Assembly (NCBI GenBank): GCA_021781655.1
Contig: JAJXWJ010000038.1
Coordinates: forward strand, 1-32,194
DNA: 32,194 bases
Direction of reading: 5' to 3'
From: Bacillota bacterium
Lineage (GTDB): Bacteria > Bacillota > Clostridia > Clostridiales > Clostridiaceae
The notes beneath the pieces were generated by a model, which was not told the origin of the DNA, did not search any database, and saw nothing but the letters and a program-made list of their open reading frames with translations. The position numbers and the translations under genes were made by a program. Below are positions 9,161-17,484 of this stretch, piece by piece. Every line of letters begins with the position of its first letter. Position 1 is the first letter of the stretch.

Positions 9161-9494
9161 CCCATTTACATTTGCCACAGCTTAAACATCTACAATTGCA
9201 GCCATTCTTAGTATAATCTCCTCCGCTTATATTTATAGCTTTACCTTCAATTATCGCTGTGGCAATTTTTTTTCTTGCACTATCAATAATATTTTGAAAA
9301 GTTTGCCTTGATATTTGCATCCTTTCTGCACATTCTTCTTGATTCAAATCTTCTATATCTTTAAGCCTCATTGCTTCAATTTCTTCAACCTTAATATTAA
9401 TATCTTCAATTTCGCATTTTTTTCTATCAGCTGGAATAAAATAAGTATATTGCGGTAAATTCTCCACTCTTCTACATTTAATCGGTCTTGGCAT
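9153..9494 (-). CDS. DUF134 (UPF0251) predicted DNA-binding protein
   Basis: A 113-residue protein starting MPRPIKCRRVENLP, the standard DUF134 opening. The sigma-70 region 4-like helix-turn-helix spans roughly EEIEAMRLKDIEDLNQEECAERM and SRQTFQNIIDSARKKI. The tail contains six cysteines (CNCRCLSCGKCKWGC), suggesting metal or Fe-S binding. These proteins are usually found beside NifX/NifB-type PF02579 proteins, as here, and are presumed regulators, though their target is not established. The ATG follows a weak GGGGGAATATAT site. A 15-bp inverted repeat separates it from the upstream gene. Confidence 0.92.
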   Translation of the reverse strand: MPRPIKCRRVENLPQYTYFIPADRKKCEIEDINIKVEEIEAMRLKDIEDLNQEECAERMQISRQTFQNIIDSARKKIATAIIEGKAINISGGDYTKNGCNCRCLSCGKCKWGC

Positions 9495-9522
9495 ATATAT
9501 TCCCCCAAAAAATTTTTATATA

Positions 9523-9588
9523 AAAATAACTATTATGTTATACAAAAGAAAGATAATATCATTCTTCTAATATCATAATAGTTATTTT
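9523..9588. terminator. 15-bp inverted repeat between the NifX-like gene and DUF134
   Basis: Arms 9523-9537 and 9574-9588 are perfectly complementary, and the 36-nt interior folds again (AAGAA with TTCTT around a GATAATATC near-palindrome). On the minus strand it is followed by TTTTTATAT and later TTTTTT. It could terminate the NifX-like transcript or act as an operator for the DUF134 gene. Confidence 0.55.
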
Positions 9589-9608
9589 AGATAAAAACAA
9601 CAAATTAT

Positions 9609-9956
9609 TTAATGCTCACAATGATGCTGGCATATTTCATTTTTATCTTCAAGTGTACCTTCTAAAAACTTTTCCACAACAGCTTTATATTCTCCGGTAG
9701 CACCTTTAACCACCTTTAAGCCATATTGCTTTAAGCCAGAAATTGCTCCTGCTCCGATGCCACCAGTAATAACCTGTGTTACACCTTTTTTAACAAGCAT
9801 ATCAGCTAAACCTTCGTGTTGATGTGCCAATTGTACTGTAGATACTTCTTCTGATTCTTTAATTTTATTATCTTCCACTGTTACAATTACAAAGGATTTA
9901 CTAGTACCAAAGTGCGGATTTACCATTTCTCCTATGTTGGGCAATGCAATTTTCAT
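9609..9956 (-). CDS. NifX/NifB-type dinitrogenase iron-molybdenum cofactor family protein (PF02579)
   Basis: A 115-residue soluble protein with the compact PF02579 fold: MKIALPNIGEMVNPHFGTS at the N-terminus, the GITGGIG-like VITGGIGAGA loop in the middle, and a C-terminal CQHHCEH that could bind metal. Family members carry iron-molybdenum cofactor or Fe-S clusters, but orphan copies with no nif genes nearby are common in clostridia and their role is unknown. The ATG follows AGGAGGAGATT. A strong promoter with flanking direct repeats lies just upstream, and DUF134 follows on the same strand. Confidence 0.9.
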   Translation of the reverse strand: MKIALPNIGEMVNPHFGTSKSFVIVTVEDNKIKESEEVSTVQLAHQHEGLADMLVKKGVTQVITGGIGAGAISGLKQYGLKVVKGATGEYKAVVEKFLEGTLEDKNEICQHHCEH

Positions 9957-9972
9957 ATAATCTCCTCCTATA

Positions 9973-10030
9973 TTATTGTCATATGCTAATTAAATAATAT
10001 CACCTATAGGAGTTATTGTCAAATGCCAAT
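9973..10030. repeat. Pair of 18-bp direct repeats flanking the NifX-like promoter
   Basis: 9973-9990 and 10013-10030 differ at 2 of 18 positions (core TTATTGTCA) and start 40 bp apart. One copy contains the -35 box and the other covers the transcription start/leader. This spacing is typical of paired operator sites; the regulator could be the neighbouring DUF134 protein. Confidence 0.6.
9994..10022 (-). promoter_or_regulatory. Sigma-A promoter of the NifX-like gene
   Basis: On the minus strand, a perfect TTGACA (10022-10017) is followed after 17 bp by TATTAT (9999-9994). The gene start is 38 bp downstream of the -10 box. Direct repeats at 9973-9990 and 10013-10030 overlap the -35 and the start region. 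Confidence 0.72.
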
Positions 10031-10043
10031 ATCTTTTATATGC

Positions 10044-10406
10044 TTATTCAACCTTACCTAAAATAAAACTAATCATTAATATGATAAATACTAAAGAAGT
10101 AATCTTTACATATAAATAATCTTTTTCTTTTACAAAAACAATTATGGAAACACCAACTCTAAATACTGGAGTTGCAATAAGTACCAAAAGTCCTGTTAGT
10201 ATTATTCCATAAGGTTTTAACTGCACTAACCCTCTAAAAATATTTATAGGGTTTGTTGGGTATGTGCTTCCAGGATACCCACTTTTACCTGTAACTAAAA
10301 ACATCATAAAACCAATGAAAATAATAATTGCACTCAATACAACACCAAACATCAAAAATTTACTAATAACAATTTCTACTTCATCTATATTACTTTTTTC
10401 CATCAT
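10044..10406 (-). CDS. DUF1634 family membrane protein
   Basis: A 120-residue protein with three hydrophobic helices: residues about 15-38, 65-88 and 98-117. The PTNPINIFRGLVQLKPYGIILTG stretch between helices is typical of DUF1634. Its start codon overlaps the stop of the TauE/SafE gene (AATGATG), so the two are translationally coupled. DUF1634 proteins nearly always sit beside a TauE/SafE permease and are thought to be accessory subunits; the function is inferred only from this pairing. Confidence 0.9.
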   Translation of the reverse strand: MMEKSNIDEVEIVISKFLMFGVVLSAIIIFIGFMMFLVTGKSGYPGSTYPTNPINIFRGLVQLKPYGIILTGLLVLIATPVFRVGVSIIVFVKEKDYLYVKITSLVFIILMISFILGKVE

Positions 10407-11242
10407 TTAACACCAAACCCTTTCACTATCATTTCAATAGAAACGTAAGCTAGAACAGGTATAAATAACATTCTTATAGTTTTGCTTTTTAAATTTTGCA
10501 TAATCCTTGTTCCTATAGTCGCTCCAAACAAAACACCAAGTGCAACTGGTGCTGATATTTTAGGGTCTATATCTCCTCTTAAAAGATACACACCAGCACT
10601 TGCTGCAGCAGTAACACCAATCATAAAATTACTAGTGGCACTAGAAACCTTTAGTGGCATTTTCATAAACAAATCCATTGCCATAACCTTAAATATTCCA
10701 CTTCCTATTCCAAGGAGTCCAGAAACTACTCCTGCAACGTACATCATTCCAAAGCCACCATAAACACCGTCAACATTGTATGCAACCTCTCTGCCTAAAA
10801 CTTTGTCGTAATATTCGCTATTTAATTTTAACTTTTTAGCTATAGGGTGAAGCTTTACATCAACCGGAAGTTCACCCTTTGCTTTTTTAATCATAGCAAG
10901 TGCAGAATATAATAATAAAATTCCAAAAATAAAGTAAAGATATTTTGGGCTCAAAATCCCACTAAGAAAGGCACCGGTTATTGCACCTGTGGTCGTTGCA
11001 ATTTCTAAAAACATACCTATTCTAACATTTGTTATTTTGTCTTTAATATATGCAATGGCCGCCCCACTAGAAGTTGCAATTACAGATACTATACTTGCTC
11101 CAATTGCATATCTTATGTCTATTCCAAAAAATAATGTTAATACTGGAGTTATTATTATTCCTCCACCTAAGCCTAAAATTGAACCTAATAATCCTGCTAA
11201 TATTGATATTACAAATATTTTAATCGCTATTGCTGTTATCAT
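10403..11242 (-). CDS. TauE/SafE family sulfite/organosulfonate-type permease
   Basis: A 279-residue integral membrane protein with about eight helices in two halves. The first half has LLGSILGLGGGIIITPVL and the second SGLLGIGSGIFKVMAMDLF, the repeated glycine-rich signature of PF01925. Family members export sulfite, sulfoacetate or related sulfur anions. Here it precedes DUF1634 and follows an ArsR regulator and a rhodanese on the same strand, which supports a role in sulfur or thiosulfate/sulfite traffic. The ATG at 11242 follows AAGGAGGT. Confidence 0.92.
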   Translation of the reverse strand: MITAIAIKIFVISILAGLLGSILGLGGGIIITPVLTLFFGIDIRYAIGASIVSVIATSSGAAIAYIKDKITNVRIGMFLEIATTTGAITGAFLSGILSPKYLYFIFGILLLYSALAMIKKAKGELPVDVKLHPIAKKLKLNSEYYDKVLGREVAYNVDGVYGGFGMMYVAGVVSGLLGIGSGIFKVMAMDLFMKMPLKVSSATSNFMIGVTAAASAGVYLLRGDIDPKISAPVALGVLFGATIGTRIMQNLKSKTIRMLFIPVLAYVSIEMIVKGFGVK

Positions 11243-11363
11243 GACTCAAATCTACCTCCTTTGCTTATTTAATTATATTATAACTACTTTTAACCATTTT
11301 GGCAATAAGTTTTATAATAATTTGTATAAAGTTATTTTACAATAATTTATTTTTTTTATTACA

Positions 11364-11418
11364 AAAAACATAAAATAAAAGCTATGAATTAAACTCACAG
11401 CTTTTATTTTATGTTTTT
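11364..11418 (-). terminator. Terminator after the rhodanese gene
   Basis: Arms 11364-11383 and 11399-11418 form a perfect 20-bp stem with a 15-nt loop. The stop codon of the rhodanese gene (11419-11417) lies at the stem edge. On the minus strand the right side of the stem ends in a T-run. It separates the rhodanese from the TauE/SafE operon 120 bp downstream, so that operon probably has its own promoter or depends on readthrough. Confidence 0.75.
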
Positions 11419-11737
11419 ATCTTTCTAATGGCTTAATATAAGAACCTGTACCACCTGCTACATTAATAACCTTATAACCAGCTTCTGATAAGTCATTGCA
11501 GGTTCTTAAACTTCTTGCACCAGATTGACATATTATATGATATTCCTTATCTTTATTAAGATATTGCTCTGGATTTGATAAAATTACACCCATAGGAATA
11601 TTTTTAGCTGTTGGCACATGTCCACTGTCAAATTCATATACTTCTCTCACATCAATTAAATCTACCTTACCTATCTTATCATATAAATCGTGCACATTTA
11701 TAGTTTCAAAACTATTATTTTCAAAGAATGAAAACAT
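11417..11737 (-). CDS. Single-domain rhodanese-like sulfurtransferase
   Basis: A 106-residue cytoplasmic protein covering one rhodanese domain: VDLIDVREVYEFDSGHVPTAKNIPMG followed by the active-site loop IICQSGARS with the catalytic Cys. Such proteins carry persulfide sulfur and transfer it to thiol acceptors. The C-terminus VINVAGGTGSYIKP is the usual closing segment. It follows the ArsR-family gene by 114 bp on the same strand, with an inverted repeat and ribosome site between them, and belongs to the sulfur block. The ATG follows GAGGAGGAATTTGT. Confidence 0.93.
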   Translation of the reverse strand: MFSFFENNSFETINVHDLYDKIGKVDLIDVREVYEFDSGHVPTAKNIPMGVILSNPEQYLNKDKEYHIICQSGARSLRTCNDLSEAGYKVINVAGGTGSYIKPLER

Positions 11738-11760
11738 ACAAATTCCTCCTCATGTATATC

Positions 11761-11794
11761 ATAATATTAGTATTTTCTTATATACTAATATTAT
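11761..11794. promoter_or_regulatory. Probable ArsR-type operator upstream of the rhodanese gene
   Basis: Arms 11761-11773 and 11782-11794 form a perfect 13-bp dyad, 24 bp upstream of the rhodanese start. The right arm contains TTATATACTAATAT, which recurs exactly at 12184-12197 just upstream of the ArsR gene. A shared dyad beside both genes fits autoregulation plus control of the rhodanese by the ArsR protein. Confidence 0.6.
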
Positions 11795-11851
11795 TGCATT
11801 TTTATTGTTTTGTCAATAATATTTTTTAACCTTCCAGCACTAATTTTCTAT

Positions 11852-12136
11852 TTACAATTCGCAGTAATTTTCTTTCAAGGACATAATTATATTTCGAATT
11901 CTATCATCATGTATGGAATAAGTAATCGAAAGTCCATTTTTATTCGAACTCAAAATTTTATGAGCCTTTAATATAGCTAAATGTTGTGATAAAGCGGATT
12001 GAGTAAGTTTATCCATCCTTTGATGAAGTTCGCTAACTGTCATTGAAGATTCCATAAGATTACAAACTATAAGCAATCTGTTTTCATTGGCTAATACTTT
12101 TAATAATTCCGCTATATTTTTTGCATTTTCTATCAC
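11852..12136 (-). CDS. ArsR/SmtB family regulator, persulfide-sensor (SqrR/BigR/YgaV)-like
   Basis: A 94-residue winged helix-turn-helix repressor. The recognition segment is LTQSALSQHLAILKAHKIL, followed by the wing SSNKNGLSITYSI. It has exactly two cysteines, one after the first helix (LLIVCNLM, C25) and one at the C-terminus (ENYCEL, C92), the positions used by SqrR/BigR-type sensors that form a tetrasulfide bridge with reactive sulfur. The DxHxxH metal motif of ArsR/SmtB zinc sensors is absent. I prefer the GTG at 12136 because GGGAG lies 7-8 nt upstream; an in-frame ATG at 12157 has no clear ribosome site. Rhodanese and TauE genes follow. Confidence 0.85.
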   Translation of the reverse strand: MIENAKNIAELLKVLANENRLLIVCNLMESSMTVSELHQRMDKLTQSALSQHLAILKAHKILSSNKNGLSITYSIHDDRIRNIIMSLKENYCEL

Positions 12137-12183
12137 AAAACCACTCCCAATAATCATTTTCTTATCACTATATTACAAGTTTA

Positions 12184-12200
12184 TTATATACTAATATATT
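12184..12200. promoter_or_regulatory. Second copy of the candidate ArsR operator
   Basis: TTATATACTAATAT (12184-12197) is identical to bases 11778-11791 of the rhodanese operator. It lies 48 bp upstream of the preferred ArsR start and overlaps the last codon of the ROK gene. The dyad is less complete here than at the rhodanese gene. Confidence 0.5.
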
Positions 12201-13320
12201 AACTTATACTTTTATAATTTGTCAAACTACTTTCAAAAACTATTACCGCTGCTCCAACTGCTATAGATTTGTTAAAGAAATATCCTCCTCTCTCAAAAAC
12301 CACATTATTGTTTTTGATTCCACACTTATCCATTGCAACCTTTATGCTTTCTTCAAAAAACAATTTGCTGTCTTTAACTAGTGGACCACTTAAAATTATT
12401 AGTTGTGGATTTAATAATCTTATGTAATTTGCAAGCCCAATTCCAAAATGTTTTGCAGCTGTCAATAAAATATTTATTGCAGTTTCATTACCACTTTCGG
12501 AAAGCTTAATAATATAATTATAGTCTACTTTGTTTAAATCTACATTTTCAATACTGGCTATAAACTTATCTCTTATCTTTTCAATGGATGCATAAGCTTC
12601 AACACAGCCCAGATTTCCACAAAAGCAAGGCTCCCCATCTGTATCTACAATCATATGGGCTAAAGCATCCTCCGAATTATTTATAGTTCTAATAAGAACT
12701 CCTTTAGAAATTACACCTGTTCTTATTCCTACACCGCAGTTTATATAAGCTAAATTTTCTTTATCTTTTCCAAGTCCAAAAAAATATTCACCAATTACAG
12801 CAGCATTAGAACCATTTTCAACGTAAATTGGTATTTCAAATTGTTTATTAAGTGCAATTTGAAGCTCGTCAATTTGGATGCCTTCATAAATTCCTATTCC
12901 AATTCCTATTAGCATATCTTTATTTATTTTAAGATTATCACAAAGTTCACTTATTGTTTTTGTTATCGTATCTTTATAATTAGTTAAATCGTATATTATT
13001 TTTTCTCCAATTATTTTTGCTTTTAAATCAATTATAACAATTTGAATATACATTCTTGAAATATCTACTCCTACACTATAAAGTCCGTATGGATTTATAT
13101 CAAATAATACAGGTTTTCTACCTCCAGTAGATTCTCCAATGGCTTTTTCTAATATTAGGGTTCTATCTAAAAGCAATTGAATATCTCTATTTAATGTAGT
13201 TAATTTCATTTTAGTTCTATCTATCAATTCATTTTTTGTTATCGGACCATGCTTTTGTATTATATCAAAAATTAGCTTACACCTTTCATTTAATGAATTT
13301 AATTTCTCGTACGCATTCAT
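12199..13320 (-). CDS. ROK family (NagC/XylR-type) transcriptional regulator
   Basis: A 373-residue cytoplasmic regulator. The N-terminal helix-turn-helix (about residues 18-60, GPITKNELIDRTKMKLTTLNRDI) is followed by a sugar-kinase-like ROK domain with YSVGVDISRMYIQIVIIDL, a phosphate-binding IGIGIYEG and YINCGVGIRTG, and the zinc motif GEPCFCGNLGCVEAYAS. ROK regulators respond to sugars or sugar phosphates, often amino sugars or xylose, but the ligand cannot be told here. It is upstream of the ArsR gene and downstream of the lysozyme gene on the same strand, with a terminator separating it from the latter. The ATG follows TTAGGAGC. Confidence 0.9.
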   Translation of the reverse strand: MNAYEKLNSLNERCKLIFDIIQKHGPITKNELIDRTKMKLTTLNRDIQLLLDRTLILEKAIGESTGGRKPVLFDINPYGLYSVGVDISRMYIQIVIIDLKAKIIGEKIIYDLTNYKDTITKTISELCDNLKINKDMLIGIGIGIYEGIQIDELQIALNKQFEIPIYVENGSNAAVIGEYFFGLGKDKENLAYINCGVGIRTGVISKGVLIRTINNSEDALAHMIVDTDGEPCFCGNLGCVEAYASIEKIRDKFIASIENVDLNKVDYNYIIKLSESGNETAINILLTAAKHFGIGLANYIRLLNPQLIILSGPLVKDSKLFFEESIKVAMDKCGIKNNNVVFERGGYFFNKSIAVGAAVIVFESSLTNYKSIS

Positions 13321-13404
13321 ATCTCAAAGCTCCTAAAATTATAATATTGATTTATCTAGCTATAAGTATAATACTAACTTAAAAGCTACACAACTAAAAA
13401 ATAA

Positions 13405-13445
13405 AAAGCTATGGAAGCTTACAATATAAGTCATTCCATAGCTTT
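13405..13445 (-). terminator. Intrinsic terminator of the GH25 lysozyme gene
   Basis: Arms AAAGCTATGGAA (13405-13416) and TTCCATAGCTTT (13434-13445) are perfectly complementary. Read on the minus strand the stem is followed by TTTTATTTTTTAG. It begins 25 bp after the lysozyme stop codon. Confidence 0.82.
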
Positions 13446-13470
13446 AATTTAAATATTAGTGTGCATACAG

Positions 13471-16395
13471 TTAATTAAAAATTAGACTATTAAATTTATC
13501 TAAATCTATATTACCTGTTACACCGCTTACAGATCCAGTATCAGTATACTGCCAGCTCACACTAGGATATTGAGGAGGCTGTGCTCCATAACTTGCTATC
13601 CAAGTAGGAACATTGAAATTGCTGTCTGCAAGATAATCATTATAGAAATTTAAACCTGAGTAAATACCTATCTTATATCCTCTTGCTTGAACATAGTTTA
13701 TAAACTCTCTAGTGAATGAAGCAGCTTGCTGCTTATTCCAATCACCTTCATTTTCAATGTCTAACCAAAGTACAGTATCTGAGTGTAATCCACTTATAGC
13801 ATTTAAAAAGTGTTGTGCTTGTCCATCTGGATTATTATCATTATCTGCATAATGATAGAAACCAACTAAGAAACCATTACTTGCCAAATTAGTTGCTCTA
13901 TAATTTAGTAAGCTATCAACATAGGTTTCACCTTGAGTTGCTTTTTGAATTACAACTTGTACACCAGATGCTTTAAACTGCTGATAATTTGATATATTAT
14001 CTCCTTCATAAACATCTGCGCCTTGATATATTGATAAATTACCAACAACTATTAACAAACTTTGACTTACAGATAATCCTGAATTTCCAACAGCTGTTAC
14101 AGTTAATCTATGTGCTCCAGCTGATAAACCTGAAACATTTAAACTGTAGTTAAATCCGCTATTAGATATATTGTATGCAGGGAATACATTTTGAACATCA
14201 GGTCTTGCTATACCTAAAGTAGCTTGTCCAACATTTTGACCATCTACAAGTACATCAACTTCTTTCATTCCCTTTACATCTAACGCCCATCCAGCTACAG
14301 AAATTGTACCATTTACATTTTGTAAATCTGTAGGTGTATCGATGTTCATCATATCTGCTGGTCTATTGATAGTTCTGCTTTGTGAAGTAACTGTTCCATC
14401 ATTTCCAATAGCATTAACTGTTATTGTATGAGCTCCTCCAGAAAGGCTTGATAAATCTAAATTATAGTTGTATCCGCTAGATGAATTGTTGTAGGCTGGG
14501 AATACATTAGCAACATCTGGTCTTGCTATACCAATTGTTGCAGTTCCAACTTTATTTCCATCTACAAGTACATCAACTTCTTTTGTACCAGTAACATTTA
14601 ATGCCCATCCTGCAACTGTAACAGAATTTCCTACATTTTGATTATTGCTTGGATAATCAATACACATAATATTACTTGGTCTATTAATAGTTCTACTTTG
14701 AGATGTTACTGAACCATCATTTCCAATAGCATTAACTGTTATTGTATGGGTTCCACCACTTAAATTTGATGTATCTACTGTGTAGTTGTAACCGCTAGAT
14801 GAATTGTTGTATACAGAGAAAACTCTAGCCACATCTGGTCTTGCTATACCAATTGTTGCAGTTCCAACCTTTTGGTTATCCACAAGCACATCAACTTCTT
14901 TTATTCCAGCAACATTTAATGCCCATCCTGCTACTGTAACAGAATTTCCTGCATTTTGATTATTGCTTGGATAGTCAACACACATAATATTATCTGGTCT
15001 TGTTACTGTGGTGCTTTGAGTATTTGTTGTACCATCATTTCCGATAACCTGAATGGTTATTGTATGAGTTCCTCCACCTATAAGAGAAGTGCTCAAGTTA
15101 TAATGGTAACCGCTATTACTATCATTATAGTTTGGAAAAACTCTTTGTACATCTGGTCTTGAATCTCCTATTGTAGCTGTTCCAACCTGATTATTATCTA
15201 CTAAAACATTAATTTGTTTAACTCCAGAAGAATTTAATGCCCACCCAACTACTGGTATAGTTGGACTATTTCCATTAATTATGCCTCTTGGAGTATCTAT
15301 GCATGACATAGCTGGCAAACCCTTTTGAAATTGTACTGATTTAGTATCTGTATCTCCATTTGCAGCTGTATATGTTATAGTAAGAGTATGCTTTGCATTT
15401 GATAATGCTCCAATATTTAGTGTTGTTGAGTAACCACTAGTCCCACTATTACTGTAATTTGGAAATACTTTCGCAACATCTGGTCTTGGCTGATTTATAG
15501 TTGCAGCGGTTGATGCACCACCATCAATACTAACATTTACGCTAGTAATTGCAGATGAATCCATTGCCCATCCTGATACATTCAAGCTTTGTCCGTATAC
15601 AACATTTGATTGTGGAAAATCAATACAATCGATCAATCCAGCAATATTTATTTGTCTAGTTAAAGTTATATTGCTTCCATCATTACCAGTACAAACTAAT
15701 GTAATAGTATGACTTCCACTTTTAAGTCCATTTGTATCTAAAGAGTAGCTGTATCCGCTAGTATCAGCACCTGCATAACCTTGATATACATTTTGTACAT
15801 CTGGCCTTGCTATTCCTAACTGTGCTTGTCCTTTTAAATTTCCGTCAACATAAACATTTACTGACTTCATTCCTGAAGGATTTACTGCCCATCCTTGCAC
15901 CGAAATTGGACTATTATAATAAGTTGCTCCATTTGGAACAGTATCTATAACTCCCATTGGTACTTCACTATAAGTGGAAAAATTTCTATTTAAATAAACT
16001 GTATTCCCACTATTATCAATTGTTTCAACTGTAAGCTGATGATTACCAGAAGACAATGCTGAAACATCAAGGGAGTATGAATATCCACTGTTTGTTGCAT
16101 TTGAATAACTAGTATATACATGAGCTACATCTGGTCTAGCCTCACCTATAGTTGCATTTCCAACCACCTTGTTATCTACTAGTATTTCAACTTGTTTGAC
16201 ACCTGCATCACTTAACGCCCATCCTGCAACATTGAGTTTTGCTTGTGAAATTGCGGTACTGTAATTTACAGTTGGTGTATCTATACACTCAATTGTAGGA
16301 TTTGCAGCATGAGCAATAACACCTTGAGCTAATAAAGCATCCCCCATAGTAAACAGTAGTGTTATTGCAATAATCTTAATCTTCTTATTAATCAT
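13471..16395 (-). CDS. Secreted GH25 (Chalaropsis-type) lysozyme with seven Ig-like repeats
   Basis: A 974-residue exported muramidase. A signal peptide (MINKKIKIIAITLLFTMGD, cleavage after AHA) is followed by seven repeats of about 105 residues, each with GWAL, a VDxxLVD strand, ARPDV, an SGY turn and a closing HTITV strand with GNDG; these look like bacterial Ig-like wall- or sugar-binding modules. The last 190 residues are the GH25 domain, from YQGADVYEGDNISNYQ through LWLDIENEG (catalytic Asp/Glu) to SVSWQYTDTG and NIDLDKF. It cleaves the MurNAc-GlcNAc bond of peptidoglycan outside the cell. Repeats 5 and 6 are nearly identical. The ATG follows AAGGTAGGT. A DUF4309 lipoprotein gene lies 53 bp upstream. 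Confidence 0.93.
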   Translation of the reverse strand: MINKKIKIIAITLLFTMGDALLAQGVIAHAANPTIECIDTPTVNYSTAISQAKLNVAGWALSDAGVKQVEILVDNKVVGNATIGEARPDVAHVYTSYSNATNSGYSYSLDVSALSSGNHQLTVETIDNSGNTVYLNRNFSTYSEVPMGVIDTVPNGATYYNSPISVQGWAVNPSGMKSVNVYVDGNLKGQAQLGIARPDVQNVYQGYAGADTSGYSYSLDTNGLKSGSHTITLVCTGNDGSNITLTRQINIAGLIDCIDFPQSNVVYGQSLNVSGWAMDSSAITSVNVSIDGGASTAATINQPRPDVAKVFPNYSNSGTSGYSTTLNIGALSNAKHTLTITYTAANGDTDTKSVQFQKGLPAMSCIDTPRGIINGNSPTIPVVGWALNSSGVKQINVLVDNNQVGTATIGDSRPDVQRVFPNYNDSNSGYHYNLSTSLIGGGTHTITIQVIGNDGTTNTQSTTVTRPDNIMCVDYPSNNQNAGNSVTVAGWALNVAGIKEVDVLVDNQKVGTATIGIARPDVARVFSVYNNSSSGYNYTVDTSNLSGGTHTITVNAIGNDGSVTSQSRTINRPSNIMCIDYPSNNQNVGNSVTVAGWALNVTGTKEVDVLVDGNKVGTATIGIARPDVANVFPAYNNSSSGYNYNLDLSSLSGGAHTITVNAIGNDGTVTSQSRTINRPADMMNIDTPTDLQNVNGTISVAGWALDVKGMKEVDVLVDGQNVGQATLGIARPDVQNVFPAYNISNSGFNYSLNVSGLSAGAHRLTVTAVGNSGLSVSQSLLIVVGNLSIYQGADVYEGDNISNYQQFKASGVQVVIQKATQGETYVDSLLNYRATNLASNGFLVGFYHYADNDNNPDGQAQHFLNAISGLHSDTVLWLDIENEGDWNKQQAASFTREFINYVQARGYKIGIYSGLNFYNDYLADSNFNVPTWIASYGAQPPQYPSVSWQYTDTGSVSGVTGNIDLDKFNSLIFN

Positions 16396-16448
16396 TTAAC
16401 TACCTACCTTAAAAATTATTTACACCATAACATTTCTTCCATTATATA

Positions 16449-17147
16449 CTACCATTGTCTTCCAGGATCTCCTGCCATTGAATTAACAGTTCCTGCTGGA
16501 TATAATATTGAATAGTGTAACAATGCTGGATTTGTAGCACCTACATTAAATACAAACAAGATTTTAAATTCATCTGATATTTTGTATCCTATAATGTTCT
16601 GACCATCTGAGGTTACATTATATTGTGGTGTACCAAATTTGCTTTCTACATCTGAAAGCTTTAAAGCACTTAGAGAGGTATCTGTAGATCTAACTTCAAA
16701 AACTTGATCTCCCTTATTTGCTCCCAAAACTATATTATGTTTTGAATAAGTATAATACATACCTTTTGCAGCAGTTATCCAACTAGAACTATCAGCATTT
16801 CCCCATTGTGCTTTAACATCAGACATAGTTGTTTCTTTAGCTGCAAAATCACAATTGATAACCTTACCACTATTTGCAGCATCTGAAATGCTATCTAGTA
16901 GCTTTTGAGAAGCACTGCTAATTGTAGAGGTTCCACTTGTGGAATTAGAAGCACTATTAACTGCAGTGCTATTGGTAGTATTACTTGAGCTATTAGTTGT
17001 ATTGCCTGTACTATTAGATGTATTATTAGCAGAATTTGCAACATTATTTGAATTAGATGTACTACTTGAATTGCATCCATACATACTTAATGAGGCAATT
17101 ATAATAAATGAACTAATAATTATTTTTTTCCCTGACAAAATTTTCAT
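16449..17147 (-). CDS. DUF4309 (YjgB-type) lipoprotein
   Basis: A 232-residue membrane-anchored exported protein. The N-terminus has a basic start, a hydrophobic core and a lipobox-like SMYGC with C25 as the likely lipidated residue. A long Ser/Asn/Thr-rich linker (about residues 26-90) is followed by a C-terminal globular domain of the DUF4309/YjgB type (SDVKAQWGNADSS, VESKFGTPQYNV, YILYP-like end). The function of this family is not known; Bacillus YjgB is an exported stress-associated protein. I start at ATG 17147 after GAAGGTGATTTT; an in-frame ATG at 17213 would spoil the signal peptide. It lies directly upstream of the GH25 gene and is probably co-transcribed with it. Confidence 0.85.
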   Translation of the reverse strand: MKILSGKKIIISSFIIIASLSMYGCNSSSTSNSNNVANSANNTSNSTGNTTNSSSNTTNSTAVNSASNSTSGTSTISSASQKLLDSISDAANSGKVINCDFAAKETTMSDVKAQWGNADSSSWITAAKGMYYTYSKHNIVLGANKGDQVFEVRSTDTSLSALKLSDVESKFGTPQYNVTSDGQNIIGYKISDEFKILFVFNVGATNPALLHYSILYPAGTVNSMAGDPGRQW

Positions 17148-17484
17148 AAAATCACCTTCTTTCTTTGTCAAAAGTAGCAGCAAACAAATAGGCCAAATTT
17201 TTAGTCCATCCATTTACTATTTTAACACATAAAAACCTTTAATTACATAAATTCTGAATTTTTTATCAACTTTCTTTCAAAATACTCAGATATAAAAACT
17301 CTTTCATAATTTTTATCGTCAATTTTTATAAATTATAAAGGGGTAAATGCAAAATTATGTTTGTTTTTTTAACTTTCTATTAAGAAATATTAAATTAATC
17401 ATTAAATCCACATAAATCAAACAAAAAATTTATAATAACTTTTTAATAAAGACTTGTCGCATTAGTGACAGCTCATATATCTTC
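17148..17484. other. Intergenic region upstream of the lipoprotein gene
   Basis: Very AT-rich with no credible gene. I see the lipoprotein ribosome site near 17150-17160 and a small dyad TGTC-N8-GACA near 17456-17471. No clear -35/-10 pair could be assigned. Confidence 0.5.

Noticed and set aside
9609-9956. Part of a nitrogenase cluster
   Set aside because: Only an orphan PF02579 protein is present with no nifHDK, nifE or nifB; such orphans are common, and nifJ at the left edge is the fermentative enzyme.
14956-15162. 68-codon plus-strand frame inside the lysozyme gene
   Set aside because: It is antisense to a well-supported gene, lacks a ribosome site and is explained by the repeat structure.
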